A stretch of DNA of 64,000 bases from Sphingobacteriales bacterium (GTDB lineage Bacteria; Bacteroidota; Bacteroidia; Chitinophagales; UBA2359). How positions within the stretch are numbered: the stretch's first letter is position 1; every line of letters begins with the position of its first letter. The notes beneath the pieces are model-generated. The model searched no databases. It was not told where the DNA came from and saw nothing but the letters and a program-made list of their open reading frames with translations. A program made the position numbers and the translations under genes. The stretch lies in assembly GCA_016718845.1 (NCBI GenBank), contig JADKCK010000016.1, forward strand, positions 1 to 64,000, read 5' to 3'. Positions 50,491-61,200 of this stretch are shown here, one piece after another.

Positions 50491-50715
50491 TCATTAAATA
50501 AAAATCCATCTTTATCTGTGTGTAATCCGTAAAATCTGTGTCCTCAATAAAGCTAAAATAGTGTAGTACGTAACGTGAGTAACTATTTTTGTGGAGTGAT
50601 GATTGGCGTATTTACCACCCCCAAAAAACACAGCAAAAAAATAAAAAAACTCATCTTTTAATTTGTATTTAAAATAAATATATTATTCGTAATTCACAAA
50701 CCACAAACACCTATT
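50491..50715. other. Spacer before the histidine kinase gene
   Basis: AT-rich. It contains the phrase TCTGTGTGTAATCCGTAAAA, similar to text near 8740 and 3100, so a low-copy dispersed sequence may be present. No ORF or firm promoter. Confidence 0.3.
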
Positions 50716-51801
50716 ATGTCGGGAACAGAACAAGTTAACAACCAACTAAAAAAAATAACCCCTAAGCAGTTAGCCTATTTAATGGCTATGGCAGTAACTG
50801 TAAGTTCGTTTATGGTAAGTTTGTTTTTTAATGTAGTATTGCAGGTTGGTGCAAGTGTTGGGCAGTTATTTGGTTTGGCGGCTATAACAGGTTTAATTTG
50901 CTACGGCTTGTTTTATTGGGCATTAGAGCATTTTATTTATCGCCGCATCAAACTTATCTACAAAAACATACACAACCGCAAACAAACACATCGGGTAGTG
51001 GTAGATAAAGTAGATATGAACAAACATTTGATAGACGAAGTAGAAGACGAAGTTGGCGAATGGGCAAAAGATTATCAAACAGAAATAGAACAACTTAAAC
51101 GCCTCGAAAACTATCGCCGCGAGTTTATCGGCAATGTATCTCACGAGCTAAAAACCCCCATCTTTGCCCTCGAAGGCTACCTCGAAACCTTGCTTGATGG
51201 CGGTTTGTACGACGAAAAAATTAACACCAAATACATCGAAAAAGCCCTTAAAAACGCCGAACGCCTTGGTAGTATTGTTAAAGATTTAGAAACCATTACA
51301 CAATACGAAGCCAGCGTACTGCAAATAAACTGGGGACGATTTAAAATTTATGACCTATGCAACGAAGTAATCGAAGAAATGGAACGCTTGGCTAAGATAC
51401 AAAATACCGAAATACTGTTTAAAGAAGGTATCAACCGCAACTTAATTGTTCAAGCCGACAGCGAAAAAATACGCCAAGTACTCAACAACTTAATTAGTAA
51501 TGCCATAAAATATGGCAAAGAAAACGGCAAAATATGGGTTGGCTTGTACGACATGGAAAAATATGTGCTAATCGAAATAACCGACAACGGTAATGGCATT
51601 GCCGAAGAACACCTACCGCGCCTATTCGAGCGTTTTTACCGCATAGACCCTAGCCGTTCAAGGCATCATGGCGGGGCAGGTTTAGGTTTGGCAATCGTAA
51701 AACACATCATCGAAGCTCATCATCAAACCATACATGTACGCAGCACACTTGGCAAAGGTACTACCTTTGGTTTTACCCTGCAAAAAAAGAAATTTTTGTG
51801 A
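50716..51801 (+). CDS. Sensor histidine kinase
   Basis: 361 residues. Two membrane helices (about 18-42 and 48-70) are joined by a very short loop, so it probably senses within the membrane rather than through a periplasmic domain. A charged linker (about 75-130) leads to the HisKA dimerisation domain with phospho-acceptor His143 (NVSHELKTPIFALEGY). The ATPase domain has the N box NNLISNAIKYG, G1 EITDNGNGI, the F box LFERFYRID and G2 GGAGLGLAI. It resembles PhoR-type kinases of Bacteroidota. No response regulator gene is adjacent. Its last 48 bp plus the terminator are duplicated at 58092-58276. Confidence 0.92.
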   Translation: MSGTEQVNNQLKKITPKQLAYLMAMAVTVSSFMVSLFFNVVLQVGASVGQLFGLAAITGLICYGLFYWALEHFIYRRIKLIYKNIHNRKQTHRVVVDKVDMNKHLIDEVEDEVGEWAKDYQTEIEQLKRLENYRREFIGNVSHELKTPIFALEGYLETLLDGGLYDEKINTKYIEKALKNAERLGSIVKDLETITQYEASVLQINWGRFKIYDLCNEVIEEMERLAKIQNTEILFKEGINRNLIVQADSEKIRQVLNNLISNAIKYGKENGKIWVGLYDMEKYVLIEITDNGNGIAEEHLPRLFERFYRIDPSRSRHHGGAGLGLAIVKHIIEAHHQTIHVRSTLGKGTTFGFTLQKKKFL

Positions 51802-51941
51802 TGATTTGATAATCACCAATAGCGCTAAAAAAATGCGGACAATCCTTTCGGGTTGTCCGCATTTTTATTTGTTAGAAACATATTCGGATAACAACACAAC
51901 AAAAAGCAAGTTGCTTATTATCCAAACGTTTCATCATTATT
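51754..51941. repeat. Kinase 3' end and terminator, original copy
   Basis: Contains the last codons of the kinase (TTFGFTLQKKKFL) and the following spacer. The 117 bp at 51825-51941 are identical to 58160-58276, and 51754-51804 nearly match 58092-58144. The block ends exactly at the stop codon of the first giant repeat gene. Confidence 0.85.
51827..51867. terminator. Bidirectional terminator between kinase and giant gene 1
   Basis: AAAAATGCGGACAA pairs with TTGTCCGCATTTTT around TCCTTTCGGG. A and T runs flank it, and the two genes converge on it. Confidence 0.85.
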
Positions 51942-54900
51942 TAATTTTGCCAAGTACCCGCATTAGCATTACAAGGTGGAGTACAGTTTTGTACCTCGAC
52001 ATTGGCTTTTATTGCCTGTACACAACCAGATGCAGCTGGTGTTACACCACCTAAGTTGCCTGCAGGGTCTAAGGTCAATTCTACAACATGAGGCGAAGGG
52101 GTTATGCCTAATACCGCAGGGTCAAAACTTGTGGCTACTGTACTATTAATAGTAAAGGTAGCTCCGCTTGGACTAGAGCCTAGTGTAATTGCTGCATCTG
52201 TGGTACAAAGCGGGGATGTCAAAATAGGTGAAAAGATAGGATTAGGATAAAAACAAGTAGCCGACATCGTAGGTTCAGGGTATTGGTCACCCATAGTAGC
52301 ATTGCTGCCATCTTCATCAATCGTTACGTTGGCGGTATATCCTGTTGCGTCTGTATGTCTGAATATCAAATAATATCCGGTAACGCTTGTGAAAGTAGCC
52401 GGAGTACCATTTGTATTGAGCGTAGCCGGTATATTGCCATAAGTTAAACTAAGTGTCCCGAAAGCAGGACTTGCAGAATAAGCAACATTGCTTAGGTTGA
52501 GCATACCAGTTTGTGTGGTGATGTAGGCAATTTCTGAAGGGTTTGTTTGTATCAAATTTTCACCCAAATCTACCACACCATCATTGTTTACATCGTTCCA
52601 AACGGCAATCATTTCGTTGAAATGTCCATCATTAGTGGCAACACCTACAGGGCTACTAGCATCATTTACACAACTACAAGGGTCTGTAATAGCCGTGCAA
52701 CGGCGCGCCACTGTTATACTACTACTGGCAGTACAACCACCATTGCTCGGATTAGTGACAGTGACGGTGTAAGTACCCTGCGCCGTTGCAGTTATGGTAG
52801 CTGTGGTAGCACCGCCTGTCCATAGGTACGTATAGGCTGGTCCCGCTGCTAAACCGTTGATGCTCAAGGTAACGCTATTAACAGTACAACTCAAATTGCC
52901 CGACTTGGCAACTGTTGGTGTAGGTGTAACACAAGATGTACAATTGACTGTTACATCAGCAGTAGTGCTACATCCATTGCTCGTAACCGTCACAGTATAT
53001 GTTCCATTAGCTAAGGATCCAAATAACCCACCTGTAATGCCATAGGTATAGCTTCCGTTGCCTCCTGTGGCGGTTTGAGAAATGCTTCCTGTATTGACTC
53101 CTCCAATACAAGAGGCTGTACCTGTGAAAGTAGGCAAACTATTTACAACAACAGCAGTTGTAGTAGTAGCCGTACAACCGCGCTTGGATTGTTGCGGCAA
53201 CTGTATAAGTGCCGGCATTTGCAGTAGCAGCACTTGCAATACTTTGCGGATTAGTGGTTGATGTTGTAGCATTGGGCAGTGTCCAGTTGTAAGACGTTCC
53301 GCCAGTTGCGGTTAATGTAATAGGGCTACCAGCACAAACAGTTCCGTCGTTAGCAGTACCCGATGTTTCGGTGATAGAGATACCAGCAGTAGGCAAACTA
53401 TTTACAACAACAGCAGTTGTAGTAGTAGCCGTACAACCGCTTGCATTGGTTACGGCAACGGTATAAGTTCCGGCATTTGCAGTAGCAGCACTTGCAATAC
53501 TTTGCGGATTAGTGGTTGATGTTGTAGCATCAAGGCAGTGTCCAGTTGTAAGACGTTCCGCCAGTTGCTGCTAAACTAATAGCACTACCAGCACAAACAG
53601 TTCCGTCGTTAGCAGTACCCGATGTTTCGGTGATGCTGATGCCAGCCGTAGGCAAACTATTTACAACAACAGCAGTTGTAGTAGTAGCCGTACAACCGCT
53701 TGCATTGGTTACAGTAACAGTATAAGTTCCGGCATTTGCAGCAGCAGCACTCGCAATGCTTTGAGGATTAGTGGTTGATGTTGTAGCATTGGGCAGTGTC
53801 CAGTTGTAAGACGTTCCGCCAGTTGCGGTTAATGTAATAGGGCTACCAGCACAAACAGTTCCGTCGTTAGCAGTACCCGATGTTTCGGTGATAGAGATAC
53901 CAGCAGTAGGCAAACTATTTACAACAACAGCAGTTGTAGTAGGCCACAACCGCTTGCATTGGTTACCGGCAACGGTATAAGTTCCGGCATTTGCAGCACC
54001 ACTTGCAATACTTTGCGGATTAGTGGTTGATGTTGTAGCATCGGGCAGTGTCCAGTTGTAAGACGTTCCGCCAGTTGCGGTTAATGTAATAGCACTACCA
54101 GCACAAACAGTTCCGTCGTTAGCAGTACCCGATGTTTCGGTGATGCTGATGCCAGCAGTAGGCAAACTATTTACAACAACAGCAGTTGTAGTAGTAGCCG
54201 TACAACCGCTTGCATTGGTTACAGTAACAGTATAAGTTCCGGCATTTGCAGCAGCAGCACTCGCAATGCTTTGAGGATTAGTGGTTGATGTTGTAGCATC
54301 GGGCAAAGTCCAGTTGTAAGACGTTCCGCCAGTTGCGGTTAATGTAATAGCACTACCAGCACAAACAGTTCCGTCAGCGGTACCCGATGTTTCGGTGATG
54401 CTGATGCCAGCAGTAGGCAACTATTTACAACAACAGCAGTTGTAGTAGAGCCGTACAACCGCTTGCATTGGTTACAGTAACGTATAAGTTCCGGCATTTG
54501 CAGGCACTTGCAATACTTTGCGGATTAGTGGTTGATGTTGTAGCATCGGCAGTGTCCAGTTGTAAGACGTTCCGCCAGTTGCGGTTAATGTAATAGCACT
54601 ACCAGCACAAACAGTTCCGTCGTTAGCAGTACCCGATTCGGTGATGCTGATGCCAGCAGTAGGCAAACTATTTACAACAACAGCAGTTGTAGTAGTAGCC
54701 GTACAACCCTTGCATTGGTTACAGTAACAGTATAAGTTCCGGCATTTGCAGCGAAGCCTCGCAATACTTTGCGGATTAGTGGTTGATGTTGCAGCATCGG
54801 GCAGTGTCCAGTTGTAAGACGTTCCGCCAGTTGCGGTTAATGTAATAGCACTACCAGCACAAACAGTTCCGTCGTTAGCAGTACCCGGATGTTCCGGTGA

Positions 54901-57628
54901 TAGAGATACCAGCAGGTAGGAAACACATTAACAACAGCAGTTGTAGTAGTAGCCGTACAACCGCTTGCATTGGTTACAGTAACAGTATAAGTTCCGGCAT
55001 TTGCAGCAGCAGCACTTGCAATACTTTGCGGATTAGTGGTTGATGTTGTAGCATCGGGCAGTGTCCAGTTGTAAGACGTTCCGCCAGTTGCGGTTAATGT
55101 AATAGGGCTATCGGCACAAACAGTTCCGTCGTTAGCAATGCCCGATGTTTCGGTGATAGAGATACCAGCAGTTGGGGCAGCATTGATAGTTATAACAAAG
55201 GTAGCAAAACCCGGACAAGCTGCGCTTAAAGAAGTGCGATAAGTAATCGTGTAGGTGCCGGGCGTACTGGCAGACAAATCAACCACACCTGTGCCTGCAT
55301 CAATCACCAAACCTGTAGTAGCAGTAAATTCATCGTCAGCACTACCACCCGTTACAGTAGGTGTGGGGTCGGTTTCGTTGGCACAATAAGTAGCTTTTGG
55401 ATAGCTTAATGTACCTACTTGGTCGGCAATAACGGTTACAATTGTTGTGGCATTAGTAGCTACACAAGGTGCGCCAAGTGGGTTATTAGACGTTAATGTA
55501 AGGGTATAAGTGCCAGCAACTGTGCCAGTAAAAGTAACAGCGGCAGGAGTTGCGGTCATGGCAGTATTGCTCAACGTGCCGTTACCAATGGCAGCACCAC
55601 CCGCAGCAGCAGTAATACTCCATTGTGCCGCAGTCGCACTGCCACCAAAGGAGGCATCACCCAATAGTACGGCATCGCCTATGCAAGTGGTATAGGGACC
55701 TTCGGGAGCAACGGTAGGCGGGTTGGTACAGATGGTGCAATCGGGTTCGGTAAAGGTGGCTACGGCTTCGCAGGTTACGCCGCCACAACCTGTAACGGTA
55801 AAAGCACCTGAATAAGTTTGAACAGATGCTCCTCCCGACCAGTTAGCATTTGTATTAATAGCGGTTCTAATGACAGCGGCTGTTCCTGTTGTTGTAATAG
55901 CATTATATTTGGCATTTGCTACAGCCGTAATAGCAATAGCATTGGTTCCGTTCGTTAATCCTGTAGGTAGTGCAGAGGTATTACTATTAGTAGCTCCAGC
56001 TTGCCAAACTGCTGCTCCACTATTATTTAGTGCTGTAATGAACACAGGAGCCGCTTCTGTGCCTTGATAAGCTAATAATTGGTCTCCTGCTCCCGCAAAA
56101 TCTATACTACCACTAACTATCAGGCGGCATTATCGGCTGTTGTACCGGGAGTTATGGTTACAATTGTTCCACAAGCGACTCCTCCGGCAGGTGCTGTCCA
56201 AGTGATAATACCTTCTCCTGTTCTAAATGCGTTAACGTTCCAACCATTATCCGTAAATCGTATTATTGTTCCAGCAGGTAATGGAGCAAGAGCAACAAAG
56301 GCGAAATTATCAGGTGCAGTACTGTTGTACTGTACAATCGCAATATCCCCTGCTGCCAAAGTAGTTGAACCTCCACCAGCTCCACTATTCACATCAGCCA
56401 CAGTAACCGTAATACCCGGTGTTGCATTACCTACGGCTACGTTAGTAAAATTAACGGTTTGGCTACTACCTGTGGTAGCAACATTGCTTTGCGAGGCTAA
56501 GGTCGTTGCACCGTCTTTAATGGTGATATTGGCAGCCGCCGTAGAGATGGGCGAACTGTGTGTAAACGTAACGGCTAAGTTGTAGTTAGTGCCATTACAA
56601 GTTGGAGTTACACTGGCAACGCTAACCGAACAACCAGCTAGGCATTGGGTGGTACTAACTGTACCACTAATAGTTTGTAGGTTACATGTAGCATCAGTAA
56701 ATCCAACACTGTAAGTAGCTCCTTCTGTGGCAACAAAAGTGATAGTTCCATTGGCAGCAACGGCAGGGTTGCTACCCGTATTGCTCGCTGCACTGCCATT
56801 AACCAGAATAGATAAAACAGCATCGGGATCTACTCCAGTATAGGGTACGTTGATAGTTACAGCATCGGTAGTGCCCGAAGTTGAAGCGTTGCAGGTGATA
56901 GATGCTGTACCTAGTGTGAGGTCACAGATAGGCGGTGCCGGACAACTTGTTGTACTCACACCCGCAGCAGTAGCTTGGGCAGCAGTATAGGCTGTAATAA
57001 TAACATTGTCGAAGGATAATTTTTCGCCTGTTGCCCACATTGCCATTTCTACTTCCATAGTAATGGTAGCGGGTCCGCCTGCTGTAAGCGAAGATACATC
57101 TAGAGGTTGGCAAAGGCTACCGTCATCAGGAGTGCCTGCGCAACCTAATAAAATGTCGCTACCAACAGGACTACCGCCGCTATTAACGCTATAGGCTACA
57201 TAATCCCAACAATTGTTGCACGAGCCATTAGTAGTCACTACGGCGGGGTCGCAAGGGCAACTTCCGCACTCATCTTGGCTTTCTAGATTACCGCCACCCA
57301 CATAACCAATACTATTATAAGTAGTGGTAAGGGTAATAAATTGTGTTCCCATCGGAACGGTGATGTTGCCTGTTAGCCATTCGGCAGCACCATTGGTGTC
57401 TTGTCCTTCCATAGCACCATTTACTACATAGTAGTAGTCGCCCGAAGCGCAAGCGGGGCAAGTAGCTGTCCAACTGATACCTTCGGCACTTGTGCCAGTA
57501 GTGGCATTGTTGGCTTCATTAAACGTTTCTGAAAAAAGAATAGTTTGGGCTTGTGCATCAATATTATTCGTGCAAACAGCCACGCAAACAAAGAGTACAA
57601 AAAAGAAAAGAGCAAAAATGTTTTTCAT
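51941..57628 (-). CDS. Giant secreted repeat protein 1 (Ig/PKD-like repeats), several frameshifts
   Basis: About 1900 codons. The signal peptide is MKNIFALFFFVLFVCVAVC, extending to IDAQAQ. The N-terminal domain (about 30-220, FSETFNEANNATTGTSAEGI) resembles a lamin-tail/jelly-roll type surface domain, and the next part has DNFAFVALAPLPAGTIIRFT. Eight Ig-like repeats of about 86 residues follow (TAGISITETSGT, then SYNWTLPDATTSTTNPQSI, then ASGCTATTTTAVVVNS). The C-terminal module (about 330 residues) starts near DPCSCVNDASSP and ends VEVQNCTPPCNANAGTWQN. Frame slips occur near 56080, 54890, 54700, 54440, 53960, 53550 and 53180, mostly in the repeats. No standard type A sorting domain is visible. 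Probably a surface adhesin. Confidence 0.75.
53110..55180 (-). repeat. Eight tandem ~258-bp repeats in giant gene 1
   Basis: Units spaced about 245-262 bp, marked by the ACCCGATGTTTCGGTGAT phrase near 53350, 53615, 53875, 54125, 54380, 54630, 54885 and 55135. Copies are nearly identical. Lengths that differ from 258 coincide with frame breaks. Confidence 0.85.
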
Positions 57629-57739
57629 TTTTTAGTTGATTTTAAGATTATTAACAGTGTTGTTGGAGTTTAGTACTGCAGTTAAAATGTTGGATATTTT
57701 CATATTAGTGCATTACTTTGTAGGTACTCAAATACGCTG

Positions 57740-57747
57740 CAAAAGTA
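57740..57747 (-). promoter_or_regulatory. Candidate -7 element for giant gene 1
   Basis: TACTTTTG on the minus strand fits TAnnTTTG, 112 bp upstream of the ATG at 57628. The rest of 57629-58091 is AT-rich, with no ORF. Confidence 0.4.
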
Positions 57748-58091
57748 CTACCATTATCCTTAAGTTATGTACATTTTGAGGTTAATAAATTGTTACTCTT
57801 ATCATATTCCTAAAATAATACTTTTGTTTTAGCCTTAATATATTTAAGTAATCACAATTAAATAACGTACCCATTTATTCAGCATTTTTTTGTTAAATAA
57901 ACATCAATTTTTGAGCAAAAGTGGGCTATCTAATTACCAACTAAGTAGTTGTTTTTTTATCTTGCCACCCAGTTGGAGTTAAAAGTATACGTATTACCTA
58001 TTTTACAATTATTCTGCGCTTTGGGGTTAAAATACCTTGGTTTAAACCTCACTTATAAATACCAGAAGTACAACTATTGGCTTAATACCAT

Positions 58092-58276
58092 AAAGGTACT
58101 ACCTTTGGTTTTACCCTGCAAAAAAAGAAATTTTTGTGATGATAGGATAGACAATAAAACTAAAAAAATGCGGACAATCCTTTCGGGTTGTCCGCATTTT
58201 TATTTGTTAGAAACATATTCGGATAACAACACAACAAAAAGCAAGTTGCTTATTATCCAAACGTTTCATCATTATT
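58092..58276. repeat. Duplicated kinase 3' end and terminator
   Basis: Second copy of the 51754-51941 block. It carries the last 14 or so kinase codons and the stop, out of context, plus the complete terminator (58162-58202). It ends 8 bp before the stop codon of giant gene 2. No kinase gene precedes it. Confidence 0.85.
58162..58202. terminator. Terminator, duplicated copy, for giant gene 2
   Basis: Same hairpin as at 51827-51867. It now serves only the minus-strand gene. Confidence 0.8.
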
Positions 58277-58284
58277 CATTAATA

Positions 58285-61200
58285 CTACCAAGTACCCTGA
58301 TTAGGTGCACAACAATCTTGTACATTTATGGTAGTGTTGATAGGTTGTAGGCAACCAGAAACCGGGTGCCGTTAAACCACCCAACGTTGAACCCGCCTGA
58401 CCACCATTAGGTGCAGCCACAGCCGTTGTATTGCTTGCGTCAATAAATAAACCCGAATTGGTTGAGGCATCGTTGGCTCCATCGTAATTTAACACAATAA
58501 CATACGAACCTGCAGTTGCTGGCGTTTGTGTAATTGATGTTCCCAAAAGACTAGTAAAAGCAGCCGTGCCGCCAGGGTTACCTGGTTCAATATCTGTTGC
58601 ACCTAAAGTAATAGGCGTAGCCGTTGAGCAAATGCTTGCTGGCACAGTTGGGCTAAAAATAGGTGTAGGATAAGCACATTTGTTGGCGATAGTAATAGTA
58701 CTATTAGCAGCCACGGTACCTCCGTTTACTGCCAACGAGCTTACTGTAACTCTGTTACCCAAATTATCTAATACCTCAAAAGTTACCTGATAACCCACAT
58801 TATCTATGTGATTAAACGTAGCTTTTAGTGCATTAAAACCATTGGTAGACGCATTGTTTTGTATTGTAAACGATGCTGTACCCGTTACTAAACCTGCACT
58901 TGCACCCGTTACAGTTAATACATTTATGCTCCAGCCTGCAGGTAAATTCATGTCTAACGTGCCATTGCTATCATTATCAACACCAACAATAATGGCTTCG
59001 CTAAATGTACCACTATTTAGTCCGTTCATAGCTGCATCATTATTACAAGTACAAGGATCAATTACCCCCAATTTAATACCTGTAATACAACTACGCGTAA
59101 TACCCGTTGCGGTTGCCGTGCAAGTAGTACCTACAGTGCGTACCGTTACAGTATGTGTAGAACCACTTGTCAAACCACTAAATACATTACTTGCTTGATA
59201 AGCACCGCCATCAAGCGAGTACTCAAGGGTTCCGCTGGTTACTGTGGCATTTACCGTAATGCTGTATGTTGTACCGCCACAAGTGGTAGGGGTGCTGGTG
59301 ATGGTTGGTGTAGCTGGTTGGGCATTAACACTAATACTTGTTGGTGAAGAAACACACGTATTGTCGGTGGTGTGCGTACCAAAATGGTATGCGGGCCTGC
59401 CGAAACACCCGCAAAAGTACCTGATGCTTGATAAGTTCCGCCATCAATGTTGTATTCAACGGCTCCTGTTGGGGCTGTTACCACAACAGTACCTGTTGCC
59501 AAAGCACAAGTTGGCTGAATGGTGGTGCTTGCTGTTGCGCGCCGGAGGCGTTGGTTGAGCATTAACGCTAACACTTGTTGATGAAGAAACGCACGTATTG
59601 TCGGCGGTGCTACGTACCAAAATGGTATGCGGGCCTGCCGCAACACCCGTAAAGGTACCTGATGCTTGATAACTTCCACCATCGATGTTGTATTCAACAG
59701 CTCCGGTTGGGGCTGTTACCACAATAGTACCTGTTGCCAAAGCACAAGTAGGCTGTATGGTGGTGCTTGCCGTTGCAGCAGCAGGGGCAGTTGGTTGGGC
59801 ATTAACCGTAACACTTGTTCCCGAAGAAACACACGTATTATCGGCGGTGCGTACCAAAATGGTGCGAACCTGCCGAACACCCGCAAAGTACCTGATGCTT
59901 GATAAGTTCCGCCATCAATGTTGTATTCAACGGCTCCTGTTGGGGCAGTTACCACAACAGTACCTGTTGCTATGGCACATGTAGGCTGAATGGTAGTACT
60001 TGCTGTTGCAGCAGCCGGAGGCGTGGGTTGGGCATCTACGCTAACACTTGTTGATGATGAAACACACGTATTATCGGCGGTGCTGCGTACCAAAATGGTG
60101 TGCGAACCTGCCGAAACACCCGCAAAAGTACCTGATGCTTGATAAGTTCCGCCATCAATGTTGTATTCAACGGCTCCTGTTGGGGCAGTTACCACAACAG
60201 TACCTGTTGCTATGGCACATGTAGGCTGAATGGTAGTACTTGCTGTTGCAGCAGCCGGAGGCGTGGGTTGGGCATCTACGCTAACACTTGTTGATGATGA
60301 AACACAAGTATTGTCGGTAGTGCGCGTACCAAATGGTGTGCGAGCCTGCCGAAACACCCGCAAAAGTGCCTGATGCTTGATAACTTCCACCATCAATGTT
60401 GTATTCAACGGCTCCTGTTGGGGCTGTTACCACAACAGTACCTGTTGCTAAAGCACAAGTAGGCTGTATGGTGGTACTTGCTGTTGCAGCAGCCGGAGGC
60501 GTTGGTTGAGCATTAACGCTAACACTTGTTGATGAAGAAACACAAGTATTGTCGGTAGTGCTGCGTACCAAAATGGTGTGCGAACCCGCCGCAACACCCG
60601 TAAAGGTGTCTGATGCTTGATAAGTTCCGCCATCAATGTTGTATTCAACAGCTCCTGTTGGGGCGGTTACTACCACAGTACCTGTTGCCAAAGCACAAGT
60701 AGGTTGTATGGTGGTACTTGCCGTTGCAGCGACAAGGGCAGTTGGCTGGGCATTAACCGTAACACTTGTTCCCGAAGAAACACAAGTATTATCGGCGGTG
60801 CTGCGTACCAAAATGGTGTGCGAACCTGCCGCAATACCCGCAAATGTTGCCGATGCTTGATAAGTTCCGCCATCAATGTTGTATTCAACAGCTCCTGTTG
60901 GGGCGGTTACTACCAGTACCTGTTGACTGTGCCAAGTAGGTTGTATGGTGGTACTTGCCGTTTGCAGCGACAAGAGGCAGTGGGCTGGGCATTAATGTAA
61001 CACTTGTTCCCGAAGAAACACGTATTATCGGCGGTGCGCGTACCAAATGGTGTGCGAACCCGCCGCAATACCCGCAAATGTTGCCGATGCTTGATAACTT
61101 CCACCATCAATATTGTATTCAACAGCTCCGGTTGGGGCTGTTACCACAATAGTACCTGTTGCCAAAGCACAGGTAGGTTGTACGGTGGTGCTTGCCGTTG

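Noticed and set aside
57949..58350. 133-residue plus-strand ORF across the duplicated kinase block
   Set aside because: Reads the kinase tail in the wrong frame and then the terminator; the similar ORF at 51734-52054 is the same artefact.
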